A DNA stretch of 64,000 bases from Streptomyces sp. NBC_01454 (GCF_036227565.1 NZ_CP109460.1:2790001-2854000); one strand, 5' to 3'; shown: positions 17,573 to 26,511, counted from the first letter of the stretch. The notes: generated from the sequence alone by a model not told the origin. Made by a program: numbers and translations.

Positions 17573-18055
17573 ATGACCGAGAACCCGGCGACCCCCCCGG
17601 CCGATGACGAGGGCGGCCCCCACGGCATCGCGCTCAACCGGACCTTCGACGCCCGCCGCGAGCTGGTCTTCGAGGCCTGGACGACGCCCGAGCACTTCGC
17701 GTACTGGTTCGGCGGGGAGCTGGAGGTCCCGGTCGGCCGGATGACGATGGACGCCCGGCCGGGCGGCGTCTGGAGCCTGGTGATGCGCACCCCGGACGGC
17801 AGTGAGCTGCCCTTCTCCGGTGTCTACCGCGAGGTCGCCGCCCCGGAGCGACTGGAGTTCACGGTCCGCGACTCGGCCGCGCCGGACGGCGCCGAGGGCG
17901 AGATCGTCCGGGTCACCCTCACCGATCTCCAGGGCCGTACGGAAATGGCGTTCCGGCAGCTCGGCGGGCATCTCACCGCCGAGCAGTACCGGCAGGCGGA
18001 GGCGGGCTGGGCGGGCTTCTTCGACCGCCTGCGGGAGCTTCTCGCCCGGGCCTGA
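17573..18055 (+). CDS. SRPBCC (AHSA1-like) domain protein
   Basis: This 160-residue single-domain protein starts its fold with ALNRTFDARRELVFEAWT and TPEHFAYWFGG, the typical opening of AHSA1/START-like helix-grip proteins. It ends with a long C-terminal helix (WAGFFDRLRELLARA). The fold encloses a hydrophobic cavity used for ligand binding or small-molecule chemistry; stress-related and polyketide-processing members exist, and the ligand here is unknown. The ATG at 17573 follows an AAGGGCCCGACC segment. It converges on the NYN gene. Confidence 0.85.
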   Translation: MTENPATPPADDEGGPHGIALNRTFDARRELVFEAWTTPEHFAYWFGGELEVPVGRMTMDARPGGVWSLVMRTPDGSELPFSGVYREVAAPERLEFTVRDSAAPDGAEGEIVRVTLTDLQGRTEMAFRQLGGHLTAEQYRQAEAGWAGFFDRLRELLARA

Positions 18056-18116
18056 CCCGGCGCGGGCCGGCCGGGACGGGCGCCCGCCGGCGGGCCCTCC
18101 CCCGGACGGGCACCGG

Positions 18117-19043
18117 TCAGCGCTGCCCCTGGACGTGTTCCCAGAAGCCGTCGCGCAGCACCCGCCGCAGATCGGCATGGCTGCGCAGGGAGTGCCGCAG
18201 CAGGGCCTCCGCGGTGGTCAGCAGCTCCTGGTCGACCGCGCCGGGCAGATACGGATGGCCGGGCAGCAGCTCGGCGAGCCACCCCCGGCCGCGCTCGGCC
18301 AGCCACTGCGCGGCGACCTGCGCACCGACGAAGCGGACCTCCTCGCGCTGCGGCGCGGGCCCCTCGCCGACCGCCGCCTCGCCGTACTCGGCCCCGACCC
18401 GGCGGGTGACGTACGGCTTGCAGAATTCCAGGTCGAAGGTGCGGGCGCTGTCGACCTCCCACAGCAGCGGTTCGGCCTGGTTGCGGCCGCCGGAGGCCTC
18501 GATGCCCCACAGATGCACCCGCGCGCCGTAGCCCTGCGCCGCCTCCACCGCGGAGACCAGGTCCTCGTCGCCACCGATGAGCACCGCATCGGTGATCGCG
18601 CGGTGCCGGGCCAGCGACTCCAGGTCCGAACGGATCAGGGAGTCGACGCCCTTTTGCTGGTTGTTGGCGTTGAGGTTGCCGAGCCGGACCTTCACATCGG
18701 GCAGCTCGGCGATCCGCTGCTGCTCCTGGGTGTGGATGCGGCGGCGGGCGCCGTCGTACCAGTAGACGCGCAGCAGCCGGCTGTCCGGGAAGATCATCCG
18801 GGCCTTGTCGATGAAGGCCTCGATCATGCCCTCGGCGTCCAGGTCGAAGGCCTTGCGGTCCTCCGTGCCGGCGACCAGCCGCCCCGCCGCGGCATAGACA
18901 TAGCCGGCGTCCACGAAGGCCGCATGGGTGGAGGGGGTGGTGGCGACCTCGGCGAGCACCCGGGTGAGCAGCTCGTTGGTGCGCTCGATCCCCGCGGTGA
19001 GCGTGGTGAGGTCGGAGGGGCCCGTGGGCTGGACGTCGTTCAT
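18117..19043 (-). CDS. NYN-domain putative RNase
   Basis: This 308-residue protein has an N-terminal NYN (PIN-like nuclease) domain: AAFVDAGYVYAAAGR near residue 35, then SRLLRVYWYDG, KGVDSLIRSDLESLA and AVLIGGDEDLVSAV. The dispersed aspartates (in FVDAGY, KGVDS, GGDEDLV) fit the metal-binding site of NYN nucleases. The C-terminal ~100 residues form a separate helical region. RNA cleavage is a family inference. ATG start at 19043. Confidence 0.82.
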   Translation of the reverse strand: MNDVQPTGPSDLTTLTAGIERTNELLTRVLAEVATTPSTHAAFVDAGYVYAAAGRLVAGTEDRKAFDLDAEGMIEAFIDKARMIFPDSRLLRVYWYDGARRRIHTQEQQRIAELPDVKVRLGNLNANNQQKGVDSLIRSDLESLARHRAITDAVLIGGDEDLVSAVEAAQGYGARVHLWGIEASGGRNQAEPLLWEVDSARTFDLEFCKPYVTRRVGAEYGEAAVGEGPAPQREEVRFVGAQVAAQWLAERGRGWLAELLPGHPYLPGAVDQELLTTAEALLRHSLRSHADLRRVLRDGFWEHVQGQR

Positions 19044-19249
19044 ACGGGACCCATTGTCCGGGCGGTCACTCTCCGGGCACAACCGCGTCCCCCGGTGGCC
19101 GTATTTAGACGGTCGAAATTTTTCCTTAGCGTAGGGAATGATTGCACTGGGCACGTCGTTATACGTATCGGGAGCGCACGGCAGCGACGCCGCGCGGCTC
19201 CCGTACTCAGCAGTTCTCCACAGGAGGATCAGACGAAGGGAGAAGCACT

Positions 19250-19402
19250 GTGCGCTTCGAGATCATGCGCCTGGACGATGCCAACGGCTCCGCCGTGGAC
19301 AGCACCGTCGTGGACGCCGCCTCCGTCAACCGGATAGTGCAGCAGGCCGCCGCCACCGGCCAGCGCATCTACATCCGCCCGGCCGACACCGCCGCCCGCT
19401 GA
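19250..19402 (+). CDS. Small conserved-looking protein (50 aa)
   Basis: A 50-residue protein begins VRFEIMRLDDANGSAVD and ends RIYIRPADTAAR. A GTG at 19250 sits after GGAGGATCAGACGAAGGGAGAAGCACT, which holds two Shine-Dalgarno-like blocks. It is preceded by one of the most AT-rich patches of the window (about 19105-19170), as expected for a strong promoter. No membrane helix or motif is visible. The promoter-like upstream region and good ribosome site suggest a well-expressed small gene; function unknown. Confidence 0.6.
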   Translation: MRFEIMRLDDANGSAVDSTVVDAASVNRIVQQAAATGQRIYIRPADTAAR

Positions 19403-19473
19403 TACCTGCCCCGCCGCCCGATGCGGCGGATCCGCCGGCCGTGGCCCGATCGGCCGCCCGCGGACAGCGCAGC

Positions 19474-19503
19474 GCCCCCGTACGCAACGGTGTGTACGGG
19501 GGC
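19474..19503. terminator. Hairpin between the 50-aa gene and marC
   Basis: A 10-bp stem (GCCCCCGTAC with its complement) closes a 10-nt loop in the space between two converging genes. It is followed by three imperfect 14-nt repeats of the form GTCCGGCCCGTGTT up to about 19555. Confidence 0.6.
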
Positions 19504-19556
19504 ACTGTGCTGTCCGGCCCGTGTTGTCCGACCCGGGTTGTCCGGCCCGCCGGGCG

Positions 19557-20195
19557 TCAGGCCGACTGGATCACCTGGAGCACGCCGTTGATGATCTGCT
19601 GCACGGCGAGCGCGGAGAGCATCATGCCCGCCAGCCGCGTCACCAGGACCACTCCGCCGTCCTTGATCACCCGGATGATCACCAGCGAGAACCGCATCAC
19701 CAGGTAGAGCACCACATGGATGGCCGCGATCGCCGTCCAGACGGCGAGCTGGGCGGCGGCGCCGTGCGCGTGCTGCACGGCCAGGATCACCGACACGATC
19801 GCGCCGGGACCGGCCAGCAGCGGCATGCCCAGCGGCACCAGCGCCACATTGACGTCCTTGGTCTGGGTCGGCTCCTCCGACTTCCCGGTCAGCAGATCCA
19901 GCGCGACCAGCAGGAGCAGCAGCCCGCCCGCGATCATCAGCGCGGGCGTCGAGATGTGCAGCCGGCCCAGGATCTGGCGGCCGAAGAGGCCGAAGACGGC
20001 GATGACGCAGAAGGCGACGGCGGCCGCCTGCCAGGCCATCCGGCGCTGCACCTTGGCCGGGCGGCCGGAGGTCAGGGCCAGGAAGATCGGCGTGATCCCG
20101 GGCGGGTCCATGATCACGAAGAGGGTGACGAACAGGGTACTGAAGACGGCGACGTCGAACACGGTGATGGCCTTGCGAGAGGTGGTACGGGACAA
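19557..20195 (-). CDS. MarC-family integral membrane protein
   Basis: This 212-residue protein has six hydrophobic helices and the MarC hallmarks: MDPPGITPIFLALT in the first third, PLGMPLLAGPGAI in the middle, and RLAGMMLSALAVQQI near the C-terminus. MarC proteins (UPF0056) are inner-membrane proteins without an agreed transport function; the old link to multiple antibiotic resistance has not held up. The length is normal. ATG start at 20195. It is transcribed after the PHP gene in the same direction with a 160-bp gap. Confidence 0.9.
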   Translation of the reverse strand: MSRTTSRKAITVFDVAVFSTLFVTLFVIMDPPGITPIFLALTSGRPAKVQRRMAWQAAAVAFCVIAVFGLFGRQILGRLHISTPALMIAGGLLLLLVALDLLTGKSEEPTQTKDVNVALVPLGMPLLAGPGAIVSVILAVQHAHGAAAQLAVWTAIAAIHVVLYLVMRFSLVIIRVIKDGGVVLVTRLAGMMLSALAVQQIINGVLQVIQSA

Positions 20196-20354
20196 GCGCT
20201 CACGGGCAGGGCGCAGCGCGCGGGTCCGTGAGGAGCACGGAAGGAGAGAACGGAAGGAGAGAAGGGAGGAGAGAGACGGGGCGCCGGGTGCGCTGTCCGG
20301 GCCGGTGAGGACGAGGGCGCGCGCAAGCGTGCCGCCGGGCGGTCCGCGGTGGGG

Positions 20355-21206
20355 TCAGCCGCCGGTGCCGGGGACGGGGAAGGCGCCGGTCGCACGGCGC
20401 ACGATCTCGCCGTAGATCTCGGGGTCGGTGGTGTATTCGCCAAGGCGGCAGGTCTTACGGCTGCCGTGGTAGTCGCTGGAGCCGGTGGCCAGCAGGCCGA
20501 GGTCGGCGGCCATGGCGTGCAGCCGGGCGCGGGTCGGCGCGTCGTGGTCCATGTGGTCGGCCTCGATGCCGTCGAGTCCGGACGCGGCGAGTTCGGCCAG
20601 CACGTGCTCGGGTACGCAGCTGCCGCGCTTGACGGCCAGCGGGTGCGCGAAGACGGTGACCCCGCCCGCGGCCTTGACCAGCCGGATCGCCTCGAACGGG
20701 TCGAGTTCGTGCTTGTCCACGTACGCCCGGCCGTCATTGGCGAGCCACTGGGAGGTGAACGCGTCGGAGACGGTGGGGACCACGCCCAGGTCGACGAGGG
20801 CGGTGGCGAGGTGCGGCCGGCCCACGGCGCCGTCCCCGGCGATCCGGGCGACCTGCTCCCAGGTGATCGGCACCCCGAGGTCGCGCAGCTTGGCGACCAT
20901 GCCCCGGGCCCGCGGCACCCGGTCGTCGCGCACCAGCTCCCGCTCACGGGCGAGTTCCGGCTCCTCGGGGTCGAAGAGGTAGGCGAGGAGATGCAGACTC
21001 ACGCCGTCGATCCGGCAGGAGAGTTCGGCGCCGGTGACCAGCGTCAGCCCCTCGGGCAGCGCGGCACGCGCCTCGGCATGCCCGCCGACGGTGTCGTGGT
21101 CGGTCAGCGCGACGACGTCCAGACCGGCGGCGGCGTTGCGGACCAGCTCGGCGGGGGTGTCCGTGCCGTCGGACGCCGTGGAGTGGGTGTGCAGATCGAT
21201 GCGCAC
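20355..21206 (-). CDS. PHP-domain phosphoesterase
   Basis: This 283-residue protein starts with the PHP metal motif RIDLHTHSTASDGTDTP and continues with ALTDHDTVGG, GAELSC, a further metal His in VTVFAHP and the late SSDYHG motif. These supply the trinuclear metal site of PHP phosphatases. Relatives hydrolyse 3',5'-nucleoside bisphosphates or short RNAs (YciV/RnmA type), a likely activity here. I chose the GTG at 21206 because GGAG lies 8 bp upstream and the fold begins immediately. The 21239 start adds 11 residues without support. Confidence 0.88.
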   Translation of the reverse strand: MRIDLHTHSTASDGTDTPAELVRNAAAGLDVVALTDHDTVGGHAEARAALPEGLTLVTGAELSCRIDGVSLHLLAYLFDPEEPELARERELVRDDRVPRARGMVAKLRDLGVPITWEQVARIAGDGAVGRPHLATALVDLGVVPTVSDAFTSQWLANDGRAYVDKHELDPFEAIRLVKAAGGVTVFAHPLAVKRGSCVPEHVLAELAASGLDGIEADHMDHDAPTRARLHAMAADLGLLATGSSDYHGSRKTCRLGEYTTDPEIYGEIVRRATGAFPVPGTGG

Positions 21207-21359
21207 GACGCGGACTCCAGACTGCTGCGGGACGGACACGGGACGAGACCCGGGGGGACATCGGGTACGGGTACACCCTAGGGGGACCTCAGAAGGATAC
21301 CGGGCGGCCGGACGGCGCCCCGACGGTGCGGCGGCCCGGCCGTGCGCGCGGGCCGTCCG

Positions 21360-21998
21360 TCAGCCCAGGATCCGCGGGGAGAGCGCCCCGCACGGCAGCA
21401 GATCCACCTCGGCGCCGGCCTCGCGCAGATCCGTCAGCACCAGCTCGTCGTACAGCAGCAGCCCCGACTGCTCGGGCCAGGCGATCGCCCAGAGCCACAG
21501 CCCGCGGGCCTCGCCCGCGAAGACGGCGCGGTCCGGGGGTGCGTGGTCGACGTGCCACAGCGGGGTCGGGCGGCCGGCGGCGAGCACCTTGCCGTGCGGG
21601 GCGGTGTCCACGCACATGTGGGGGCCGGGGTCGGGGCCGTCGATCCCGGCATAGCGCGCGCCGAGTCCGACGCCCAGCTCCTCGGCGATCAGGAGCAGTT
21701 CACCGGGGCCGCCGAGCGGTCCGGGGCCCGAGCAGGCCACCGCGGTGGCGCGGCCGCCGCTGCGCTCGTCGCCGGCGCAGGCCACGCCGGTGAACAGCCA
21801 GCCGACCGGCAGCGGCCAGGGCATCCAGACGGGCACCTGCGCGCGGTGCACGACGACGCCGAGCGCCTCGACGCTCGGCGGGACGACCGGCTGGAGCGGA
21901 TGCACGCCCCCGTGCTTCTCGCACTGCCAGGTGTCGGAGAAGAGACCGGGCGCCCTCACCCGGCCTCCGCACTTCGGGCAACTGGGTTCGCCCCTCAT
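21360..21998 (-). CDS. DUF6758-type zinc-ribbon protein
   Basis: This 212-residue soluble protein has an N-terminal treble-clef or zinc-ribbon half (CPKCGGRVRAPG near residue 7 and a later Cys-His pair in WQCEKHGG), then an alpha/beta domain with many Trp and Pro residues (VWMPWPLPVGW). This matches the actinobacterial DUF6758 family as I remember it. No enzyme motif is visible. The start ATG at 21998 follows a GGAGG-like site. It lies next to the PHP gene on the same strand. Function unknown. Confidence 0.78.
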   Translation of the reverse strand: MRGEPSCPKCGGRVRAPGLFSDTWQCEKHGGVHPLQPVVPPSVEALGVVVHRAQVPVWMPWPLPVGWLFTGVACAGDERSGGRATAVACSGPGPLGGPGELLLIAEELGVGLGARYAGIDGPDPGPHMCVDTAPHGKVLAAGRPTPLWHVDHAPPDRAVFAGEARGLWLWAIAWPEQSGLLLYDELVLTDLREAGAEVDLLPCGALSPRILG

Positions 21999-22133
21999 AG
22001 GGATCCACGGTCCTCCAGCCCCGCCGCCGCGTCAAGGACGATCACCCCACCGGTGTGCCCCGAATCACCTGCCGCGCCGCGTATTTGGCCGCTCGCTCCG
22101 GCGCACCCCGGCCCATCCAAGAGTAGTTGCCTC

Positions 22134-22163
22134 TTGCACCATTTAGCGCGTCTAACTTATTGT
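22134..22163 (+). promoter_or_regulatory. Candidate promoter and palindrome upstream of the MFS gene
   Basis: TTGCAC at 22134-22139 and TATTGT at 22158-22163 are separated by 18 bp, a plausible vegetative promoter. Between them TTAG and CTAA (22143-22155) form an inverted repeat around CGCGT, a size suited to a dimeric repressor. About 105 bp of leader would follow. No regulator gene is adjacent. Confidence 0.4.
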
Positions 22164-22269
22164 GTGTAAACGACAACGATCTCGGGCGGGCCGTACGGGC
22201 GCCCCGGACGCGGTACGCACCACCGGCGACCGGCCACGGACCACCGGCGACAGAAAGGGGACCCGCAGC

Positions 22270-23583
22270 ATGCGCGGCACGAACAGCGGCGGCCACCGCG
22301 GCGCGGACGATCCGTCCGGGCGGGGCGGCGCCTCCGTCCTGCGCCAGCCGAAGGCCGTTTGGGCCACGGCGGGCGCCTCGGTCGTGGCCTTCATGGGCAT
22401 CGGCCTCGTCGACCCGATCCTCCCCTCGATCGCCGGGGGCCTGCACGCCACCCACAGCCAGGTCTCCCTCCTCTTCACCTCCTACTTCCTGATCACCGCC
22501 TGCGCGATGCTGCTCACCGGCTTCGTCTCCAGCCGGATCGGCGGCCGCCGGACGCTGCTGGCCGGTCTGGCGCTGGTGGTGGTCTTCGCGGCGCTCGCCG
22601 GTACGTCGGGGTCGGTCGGCGAACTGGTCGGCTTCCGGGCCGGCTGGGGCCTGGGCAACGCCCTGTTCGTCTCCACCTCGCTGGCGGTCATCGTGGGCGC
22701 CGCGCGTCCCCCGGGGGCCTCGCGCGACGGTGCGGCCCCGGGCGGCGGGCGAGGGGCGGGCGGCAACGCGGCGGCGATCCTGCTGTACGAGTCGGCGCTG
22801 GGGCTCGGCATGGCCTGCGGGCCGCTGCTCGGCGCCGTGCTGGGCGACATGAAGTGGCGATACCCGTTCTTCGGCACCGCCGCCTTGATGGCCGTCGGCT
22901 TCCTCGCGATCACGGCCTTCCTCCAGGAGCAGCCGAAGCCGGCCAGGAAGACCTCGCTCCTCGACCCGGTCAGGGCGCTCGGCCACGGCGGACTGGCCGC
23001 GACCGCCGTCTCCGCGTTCTTCTACAACTACGCGTTCTTCACGGTGCTGGCCTTCACCCCCTTCGTGCTGAACATGTCGCCGTACGCCTCGGGCGGTGTC
23101 TTCTTCGCCTGGGGCGTGCTGCTCGCGGTCTTCTCGGTGCTCGTGGCGCCCCGGCTGCAGCACCGCTTCGGCTCGCTGACGGTGCTGGGCGGATCGCTGC
23201 TGCTGCTCGCCGCCGACCTGCTGGTGCTGGGCTACGGCGACCACACCACCGCCGTCGTCTGTACGGTGCTCTCCGGTGCCTTCATCGGCGTGAACAACAC
23301 CGTCTTCACGGAACTGGCGCTGGGCGTCTCGCCGGCACCGCGCCCGGTGGCGAGCGCCGGCTACAACTTCGTGCGGTGGTTCGCGGCGGCCGCCGCGCCG
23401 TTCCTCGCCCCCAGGATCGAGGAGTGGACCGATGTCCACGTCCCCTTCGTCATCGCGGCCGCCGCCGCGGTGGCCGGCGCGCTCACCGTCGCCGTCCGCC
23501 GCCGGGCGCTGACCGCGACCGGGGAGCGGGCGCCGGCGCCGCGGCACGCCACGGAGGGCGGCGTCACGGCCCTCGCCGGCTGA
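22270..23583 (+). CDS. MFS transporter (drug-exporter type)
   Basis: This 437-residue permease of the major facilitator superfamily has about twelve helices. The early GLVDPILPSIAGGLHA and the loop 2-3 motif GFVSSRIGGRRTLLAG (an RIGGRR version of the MFS A-motif) place it among proton-driven exporters. A long basic loop sits between helices 6 and 7 (QPKPARKTSLLDP). The ATG at 22270 follows GAAAGGGGACCCGCAGC. Substrate unknown; export of a toxic small molecule or own metabolite is likely for this subfamily. It has its own promoter region and no co-directional partner. Confidence 0.88.
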   Translation: MRGTNSGGHRGADDPSGRGGASVLRQPKAVWATAGASVVAFMGIGLVDPILPSIAGGLHATHSQVSLLFTSYFLITACAMLLTGFVSSRIGGRRTLLAGLALVVVFAALAGTSGSVGELVGFRAGWGLGNALFVSTSLAVIVGAARPPGASRDGAAPGGGRGAGGNAAAILLYESALGLGMACGPLLGAVLGDMKWRYPFFGTAALMAVGFLAITAFLQEQPKPARKTSLLDPVRALGHGGLAATAVSAFFYNYAFFTVLAFTPFVLNMSPYASGGVFFAWGVLLAVFSVLVAPRLQHRFGSLTVLGGSLLLLAADLLVLGYGDHTTAVVCTVLSGAFIGVNNTVFTELALGVSPAPRPVASAGYNFVRWFAAAAAPFLAPRIEEWTDVHVPFVIAAAAAVAGALTVAVRRRALTATGERAPAPRHATEGGVTALAG

Positions 23584-23626
23584 ACCGGACCGGGCGCCGC
23601 GCACCGCGCCCGGCACGGAAACTGAC

Positions 23627-23660
23627 GCCCCGTCCGGTCAGCACCGAGGACGGACGGGGC
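23627..23660. terminator. Terminator between the MFS and SUFU genes
   Basis: A 10-bp perfect stem (GCCCCGTCCG with its complement) with a 14-nt loop lies between converging genes. Confidence 0.7.
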
Positions 23661-23675
23661 GCACCGGAGCGCGGG

Positions 23676-24260
23676 TCAGTCGAGGGGCACGCCCGCCCGC
23701 TGCGGGTCCCGCAGGTCCGTGCCGTGCTCCAGCCAGCGCTTCTCCAGGGCCTCGGCGCCGTGCACCCGCTTCCAGGCGGCCTCGTTGGGCGTCATCGGCA
23801 GCAGCGGCAGAAATCGGACCGGCTCCCTCGGCCCGTCGAGCGCGAGGTCCTCGACGAGACCCCCGGGCGAGGCGACCAGCACGGAGGTGAAGGCCGCCCC
23901 CGGCCACAGCGGCTCCCCCACGTCGAGCGACGCACCGGGCGCCACGACGACCCCTTCCACCTGCGGCGACGCGGCAAGCACGGCGAGCGGCCGGAGCACC
24001 TTGTCGGTGTCCGCACGGCCGGCGCGCACGGACAGCAGGAGTTCGGCGCGCGGTCCGCGCAGCGGGTCGGCCAGGACGGCCGTCGGGTCGGCCATCGGCT
24101 GTGCGGACATCCCGAGCGTGGCGTAACGCACCACCCCGCTGTCCGCGAAGCGGAGGACCTCGATACGGTCGGTCCCGAGAAACGTGACGGCGGCGCGTGC
24201 GTCCGGCTCGCCCAGAGTGGTGCGCAACCGGGCTTCGACCAGCTCAAGAACGTCAGACAT
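23676..24260 (-). CDS. Suppressor-of-fused (SUFU) domain protein
   Basis: This 194-residue single-domain protein matches bacterial SUFU-like proteins: an opening helix (SDVLELVEARLRTTLGE), an alpha/beta core (RAELLLSVRAG), and a C-terminal stretch FLPLLPMTPNEAAWKRVHG typical of the family. Bacterial SUFU proteins are often associated with toxin-immunity loci, but no toxin gene is adjacent here, so a housekeeping role is equally possible. The ATG at 24260 is preferred over the longer 24764 frame, whose N-terminus runs through the intergenic region. Confidence 0.78.
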   Translation of the reverse strand: MSDVLELVEARLRTTLGEPDARAAVTFLGTDRIEVLRFADSGVVRYATLGMSAQPMADPTAVLADPLRGPRAELLLSVRAGRADTDKVLRPLAVLAASPQVEGVVVAPGASLDVGEPLWPGAAFTSVLVASPGGLVEDLALDGPREPVRFLPLLPMTPNEAAWKRVHGAEALEKRWLEHGTDLRDPQRAGVPLD

Positions 24261-24762
24261 GCCGTGAGCATAGGCCGGTCGCCCAGTCCGTCGGCGCCCG
24301 TCCATGAGGTGCTCCGCGGCGCCCCCGTTCTTCGTATGGAACAGGCAAAGCGGCGCAGCAGGGCAGCAGGCGGCTGATAGCCTTGCCGTCTGGTCAGGGA
24401 ATGACGTCGTCCCCCAACGGGGACCGGCCGGAGGAGGTGGGGCTGCGGTGGATCCGAGTCGACCGTGCAGTACCGATAGTTCTCCTGTCATCCCCCTCGC
24501 GCAGCGAATCTCCTGATCCGAGAGCTTCCGTACCCCGCCGTCCAGCGGCGAAACCAGGGAAGCACCTTTGCGCCGGAAGTAGATGACGGAAGAGCGCCTT
24601 CGACTCTTTGTTCCGTGTTTTCTGCGAACTGCCGTCAGTACCCCCGCACGGAGCGCCGCCCGCTTTGCGGACGTACGGCCGATGACGCCTCGTACGTCCA
24701 CGTTCCGGGCAGCGTTGCGCCCCGCGCCCGCAGCTGACGGCCGGCCCGTGAAGGAGCCTGCC
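24261..24762 (+). other. 502-bp divergent intergenic region with possible corA leader
   Basis: This stretch lies between the divergent SUFU and corA genes. It holds a GTCCCC-CAAC-GGGGAC hairpin at 24409-24424 and a relatively AT-rich block around 24590-24640. Several short ORFs cross it but none has a convincing start. A structured, Mg2+-responsive leader for corA is possible; I cannot match it to the M-box core by eye. Confidence 0.35.
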
Positions 24763-25890
24763 ATGTCGATGATCCGTGACCTGCGTGCCGCCGTCCGTCC
24801 CGCCCGGCGCCGCGACGACTCCCCTTACCCCTACGACGCGTCCACGAAGGGCTGCGCCAACAGCGCCATCGTGGACTGCGGCGTGTACCGCGAGGGCCGC
24901 CGGGTCAGTGACCACGTCTCGCCCGCCGAGGCGATGGCGTCGGTGCGGTCCGAGGGCGGCTTCGCCTGGATCGGGCTGCACGAGCCGACCGAGGCCGAAT
25001 TCGCCGGCATTGCCCAGGAATTCGGGCTGCACCCGCTCGCCGTCGAGGACGCCGTGCACGCCCACCAGCGGCCCAAGCTGGAGCGGTACGACGAGACCCT
25101 GTTCACGGTCTTCAAGACGGTCCACTACGTCGAGCACACCGAGCTGACCGCGACCAGCGAGGTCGTGGAGACCGGCGAGGTGATGTGCTTCACCGGGCGG
25201 GACTTCATCGTGACCGTGCGGCACGGCGGCCAGGGCTCGCTGCGCGCCCTGCGGCACCGGCTCCAGGACGACCCGGAGCTGCTGGCCAAGGGGCCGTCCG
25301 CGGTGCTGCACGCCATCGCCGACCAGGTCGTCGACGGCTACATGGCGGTGGCCGGCGCGGTCCAGGACGACATCGACGAGGTGGAGATCGACGTCTTCAG
25401 CTCGGGCACCACCGGCAAGGGCGCCGGCGTCAAGGGCTCCCCCAAGGGCGGCGACGCCGGGCGGATCTACCAACTCAAGCGTGAGGTACTGGAGTTCAAG
25501 CGTGCGGTGTCGCCGCTGCTGCGGCCGATGCAGGTGCTGAGCGAGCGTCCGATGCGGCTGGTGGACGCCGACATCCAGAAGTACTTCCGGGACGTCGCCG
25601 ACCACCTGGCGCGGGTCAACGAGCAGGTGCTGTCCTTCGACGATCTGCTCAACTCCATCCTCCAGGCCAACCTCGCGCAGGCGGCCGTCGCGCAGAACGA
25701 GGACATGCGCAAGATCACGGCGTGGGCGGCGATCTTCGCCGTCCCGACGATGATCGCCGGGATCTACGGCATGAACTTCGACTACATGCCCGAGCTGCAC
25801 TGGAAGTTCGGCTACCCGGCCGTGCTGCTGGCGACGGTCGCGATCTGCTTCGGCATCCGCCGGGGGTTCAAGCGCAACGGGTGGCTGTGA
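24763..25890 (+). CDS. corA: CorA-family Mg2+/Co2+ transport protein
   Basis: This 375-residue protein has the large N-terminal cytoplasmic domain and two C-terminal membrane helices of CorA, with the pore signature YGMNF between them (near residue 335) and the basic C-terminal tail (RRGFKRNGWL). The length is normal. CorA forms a homopentameric Mg2+ channel gated by intracellular Mg2+. The ATG at 24763 is preceded by AAGGAG at ideal spacing. An MgtE-N/CBS gene lies 1.6 kb downstream, which suggests a magnesium-related neighbourhood. Confidence 0.93.
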   Translation: MSMIRDLRAAVRPARRRDDSPYPYDASTKGCANSAIVDCGVYREGRRVSDHVSPAEAMASVRSEGGFAWIGLHEPTEAEFAGIAQEFGLHPLAVEDAVHAHQRPKLERYDETLFTVFKTVHYVEHTELTATSEVVETGEVMCFTGRDFIVTVRHGGQGSLRALRHRLQDDPELLAKGPSAVLHAIADQVVDGYMAVAGAVQDDIDEVEIDVFSSGTTGKGAGVKGSPKGGDAGRIYQLKREVLEFKRAVSPLLRPMQVLSERPMRLVDADIQKYFRDVADHLARVNEQVLSFDDLLNSILQANLAQAAVAQNEDMRKITAWAAIFAVPTMIAGIYGMNFDYMPELHWKFGYPAVLLATVAICFGIRRGFKRNGWL

Positions 25891-25971
25891 CCCGGCCGGC
25901 GGCCACCCCCCGGCAGCTCGCCGTCCGGGCGGCTCCGGACGGCGCGGGACGGGGCCATTAGGCTGGTCCGT

Positions 25972-26511
25972 ATGACGGAGACCGTGTCGCAGGCCCTGCA
26001 GGATCGGGCGCTCATCGAAGAGGCCACGAAGAAGTCCGGCCTCATCTGGGTGCGCGGGAGCGCGGGCCCGTCCCGGGCGCTGTGGCACCTGTGGCTCGAC
26101 GGCGCCGCCTGTCTCGTCGGGGACGGCCCCGGCGAGCAGCCGCTGGCCGGCCTCGGGCTCACCGACGGCGGCCCGGCGACGGTGACCGTCCGCAGCAAGG
26201 AGAAGGGCGGCCGGCTGATCGTCTGGCAGGCCCGGGTCGTCGAGCCGGCGCCGGAGAGCGAGGCCTGGCGGGCCGCGGTCGACGAGCTCAAGGGCAAGCG
26301 GCTCAACGCTCCGGACGCGGACACCCTCACCGAGCGCTGGGCCCGTGAGTGCCGGGTGCTGCGCCTGGAGCCGACCGGGGAGGCCAGGCAGCGCCCCGGC
26401 CGGATGCCCGAGGAGTCCCACGCGGCGCCGCCGCTGGCCACGCCCGCGATCACCCGGCGGCCCGCCCCGGCCGCGCTGCCGAAGCTGCTGCGGCGGGGGC
26501 GGAAGGGCTGA
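25972..26511 (+). CDS. Conserved-type protein of unknown function (179 aa)
   Basis: This 179-residue soluble protein has an alpha/beta N-terminal two thirds (KKSGLIWVRGSAG, ALWHLWLDGAACLVGDG, TVTVRSKEKGGRLIVWQARV) that resembles the beta-barrel of pyridoxamine-oxidase-like flavin-binding proteins, without a convincing FMN motif. The C-terminal 40 residues are Pro/Ala/Arg-rich and disordered (KLLRRGRKG at the end). ATG start at 25972. It converges on the lipoprotein gene with a 19-bp gap. Function not deducible. Confidence 0.72.
   Translation: MTETVSQALQDRALIEEATKKSGLIWVRGSAGPSRALWHLWLDGAACLVGDGPGEQPLAGLGLTDGGPATVTVRSKEKGGRLIVWQARVVEPAPESEAWRAAVDELKGKRLNAPDADTLTERWARECRVLRLEPTGEARQRPGRMPEESHAAPPLATPAITRRPAPAALPKLLRRGRKG

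Noticed and set aside
24361..24560. M-box magnesium riboswitch before corA
   Set aside because: I could not find the conserved core of the class by eye; only a short hairpin is visible. Left as an open question in the findings.
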